Below are positions 62,341-64,000 of a stretch of DNA of 64,000 nucleotides, piece by piece; position 1 is the stretch's first letter, and each line of letters opens with the position of its first letter. Source of the stretch: Gracilariopsis chorda (lineage: Eukaryota; Rhodophyta; Florideophyceae; Gracilariales; Gracilariaceae); the NCBI GenBank assembly GCA_003194525.1, contig NBIV01000049.1:186001-250000 (forward strand), written 5' to 3'. Both the position numbers and the translations under genes were made by a program. Below the pieces are notes generated by a model. That model worked only from the letters and a program-made list of their open reading frames with translations, was not told where the DNA came from and did not search any database.

Positions 62341-62611
62341 AAGGTCTTCAAGTGAGAAATATCAGATATAGTTCGTATATACGACTTTAAGAAAGCTATC
62401 TAAACAAAGAGGTAGAAACCAGTTTGTAGGGCAATGCTAAACGGAAACAAATTTATTAAAGGGTTTTTGGTCGCTAGCTCCCAGCCACCTGCCAATGTTT
62501 GACCCACAAGGCGACTTCCAGGAGTACTGGAAAGATGTTACGCGATGAAAAGAAACAGTGCAGGCAGCTGTAGGTCATGGAGAAGACAAAATGTACAAAA
62601 CAGTGTAGGCT
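62341..62611 (+). other. Short spacer, possible LTR/leader of the next element
   Basis: No frame. Sequence before 62612 includes CCAATGTTTGACCCACAAGG; no repeat partner found within the window. Confidence 0.25.
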
Positions 62612-63290
62612 ATGATTGGTCGCCAATTAGACAATCGCGGTTTTCCCCGAGAGCAGAAACGTATTGTTAATGAATCACAAAGAAATACGCTCATCCATTA
62701 CAAACAGGATGATCAACTTCAGGTGGTTAAGGAAATCCTTCAGCTCCTTGCTGTTAGCTCTCCCATCGCAGTAGTTACTCACCTCATCACCTCTTTCACT
62801 CAGCTTATGCAGTGCAAGCGTCGCTGTAGTGAAGATTTGAAGTCTTTCGTCGCTCGTTTTCGAAGCCTTGCCACCGATCATTTGATGCACGTGGGTGTCT
62901 CAAAGTCGTCTCAGGTTAGCGAAGTATTGGCCATTACAATCCCCAACGATGCCATGCTGAGCAAAGAAACATTGACGAATGCATGCGATACTTCAGTTGG
63001 TCGCTTTAGCTGAGTCTCGCAAGCAGGTGGACGCTAATCGTGAAATATCAATTACCTTTTCAACGCATGAGGCTCTCCTTCAACTGTTTGATAAGCTATC
63101 CGATCATGTGCAAAATGACGAAACCGTACCACAGCCAACGGTCAACGCTAATAACGATCATTGCGAAGCTGCTGACATGGTACATGGTGTTAGTCAACTC
63201 CTCGACTCAAACACGGCGCACATTCATGACCTTAGAACCAGAAGAAACGAAAAGTATACTAACGACAATATGTTCTCCACAACTCCTTGA
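62612..63290 (+). pseudogene. Retrotransposon gag-like gene (copia type?), frameshifted
   Basis: ATG 62612 opens 133 codons: IHYKQDDQLQVVKEILQLLA, ITSFTQLMQCKRRCSEDLKS, FVARFRSLATDHLMHVGVSK and AITIPNDAMLSKETLTNA. A second frame, 62979-63290, continues with LQLVALAESRKQVDANREIS. The pattern of a short motif with FVxRFRxLAxxH... after a Cys/Arg run fits the retrotrans_gag/UBN2 region of copia elements. One frameshift at about 62,985. Could be the gag of a second element starting downstream of the YR retroelement. Confidence 0.4.
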
Positions 63291-64000
63291 AGTCGCTTGA
63301 ATCTCGATGAAGCAGGCACAGTAATAAGAAATCTAGCTTTAACTTTGAAGAAGATGGAAAAGCAGTAGACCAAGATCGAAATCGAGAACATTGCCAATCA
63401 GTGTTTCGATATTCTTATTAACAACCATATCCAAAGAGCTCTCGCTGCCTTCTAAAATCATTTCGATACCCATGGTCCTGCCTCGTCTCGCCGACCATGC
63501 AAGCCAAGCTCTTGTAATTGCTTGTGGAAAGGAAAACAAGCTCCAAACATGAATCACAGAACGGGCACCCAAGATACGTACTGCTACGGTTTTGGGAAGA
63601 GGAACCACATCAGAGGTGATCTGCAATGCACGGAATCGCGTTTCTAAAACAAAAGACTTAGAAAGGAAAAAGAGGCACGTCAAAAGCCATATGACACCCA
63701 CAACAAGTCTTTTTGTCAGGGAGTCAACCCCTCTCAATGCAGTCGTCTTTAACTGCGGGGAAGGAGCCAAGTCGGACATCATAACTTTTTTGAGGGATCC
63801 AAACCACACTATCGACCCTGGTTGCCGAAATAATGTTTGTGGACTCTACTTTATTGTCGAGCTTTGCCTGTTAATGGGGATAGAAATTGGTCTAGAAGAG
63901 CCAGACTGCTTGCCCTTCCTTCATAATTTTGGCAACGACTGCGCAGATGCCAAACCAACGTTCGCCAAGTGGACTCTCCACAGCAGAAATGAGAGAGAAA
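63291..64000. other. No supported gene to window end
   Basis: A minus frame of 156 codons (63809-63339) is open but starts GTG and has no motif apart from one hydrophobic run (VVGVIWLLTCLFFLS). I make no call. Confidence 0.35.

Noticed and set aside
63339..63809. 156-codon minus frame with one hydrophobic run
   Set aside because: Begins with GTG, no recognisable motif, next to decayed retroelement DNA.

Overview
This is a eukaryotic, transposon-dense window in which I could not identify a single conventional host gene. Almost everything that can be recognised belongs to mobile elements: at least six Ty3/gypsy LTR retrotransposon copies of three lineages, a Ty1/copia RNase H remnant and a possible copia-type gag, a tyrosine-recombinase (DIRS-like) retroelement, and DNA transposons of the PIF/Harbinger, hAT, pogo/Tigger and piggyBac groups. 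The chromodomain gypsy lineage seen here (element A) resembles elements I associate with oomycetes, other stramenopiles and some algae, and the Harbinger copy is of a type also seen in those groups. I read the window as gene-poor repeat-rich DNA of an alga (possibly red) or stramenopile; this is an inference from element types only.

Layout. 1-1237 (-): Harbinger transposase with three nonsense codons, cut by the window edge. 1253-4735 and 10730 to about 11200 (-): old gypsy element F, split by 4741-10724 (-): element A, a full-length chromodomain gypsy with two apparently identical 622-bp LTRs, a 5-bp target duplication and an intact 1536-codon gag-pol. 12535-20078 (-): decayed gypsy element D with 5' LTR. 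20079-25400: AT-rich DNA without a clear gene, then a C-rich tract of about 180-bp degenerate tandem repeats to 26130. 26862-28560 (+): decayed hAT transposase. 30855-32070 (-): pogo/Tigger transposase broken by stops. 32154-38687 (+): gypsy element B, cut off in the C-terminal part of integrase exactly where the 5' LTR of element C begins. 38688-50208 (+): element C, an 11.5-kb gypsy with a chromodomain and, between pol and the 3' LTR, an intact antisense reading frame of 510 codons followed by an overlapping 87-codon frame. 50212-51776 (-): 5' end of element E (D family). 51790-52370 (+): copia RNase H remnant. 52380-56390: hairpin-rich DNA, a small minisatellite and an unidentified nonsense-broken gene. 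56395-56640 (-): gypsy RT remnant G. 56644-59467 (-): piggyBac element with intact 596-codon transposase. 59500-62340 (+): tyrosine-recombinase retroelement remnant. 62612-63290 (+): gag-like remnant.

Family relations. B and F form one gypsy family; C, D, E and G form a second related one; A is a distinct chromovirus. B, C, D, E and F share a primer-binding site of the form TGGTCTCCYGACYTAGAA directly after an LTR ending CCACA or CTACA, and in B and C pol lies in the -1 frame relative to gag. A is young by its LTR identity and may be autonomous; C is older (LTRs roughly 5% apart by eye); D, E, F and G are relics.

The most unusual signals are (1) a very dense sowing of 8-14 bp micro-palindromes through elements B (CCT-N-AGG type) and C (CC..GG stems of 4-6 bp with 2-5 nt loops), including LTRs and both coding strands, with stems conserved and loops changed between the two LTRs of C; and (2) the intact antisense accessory cassette of C.
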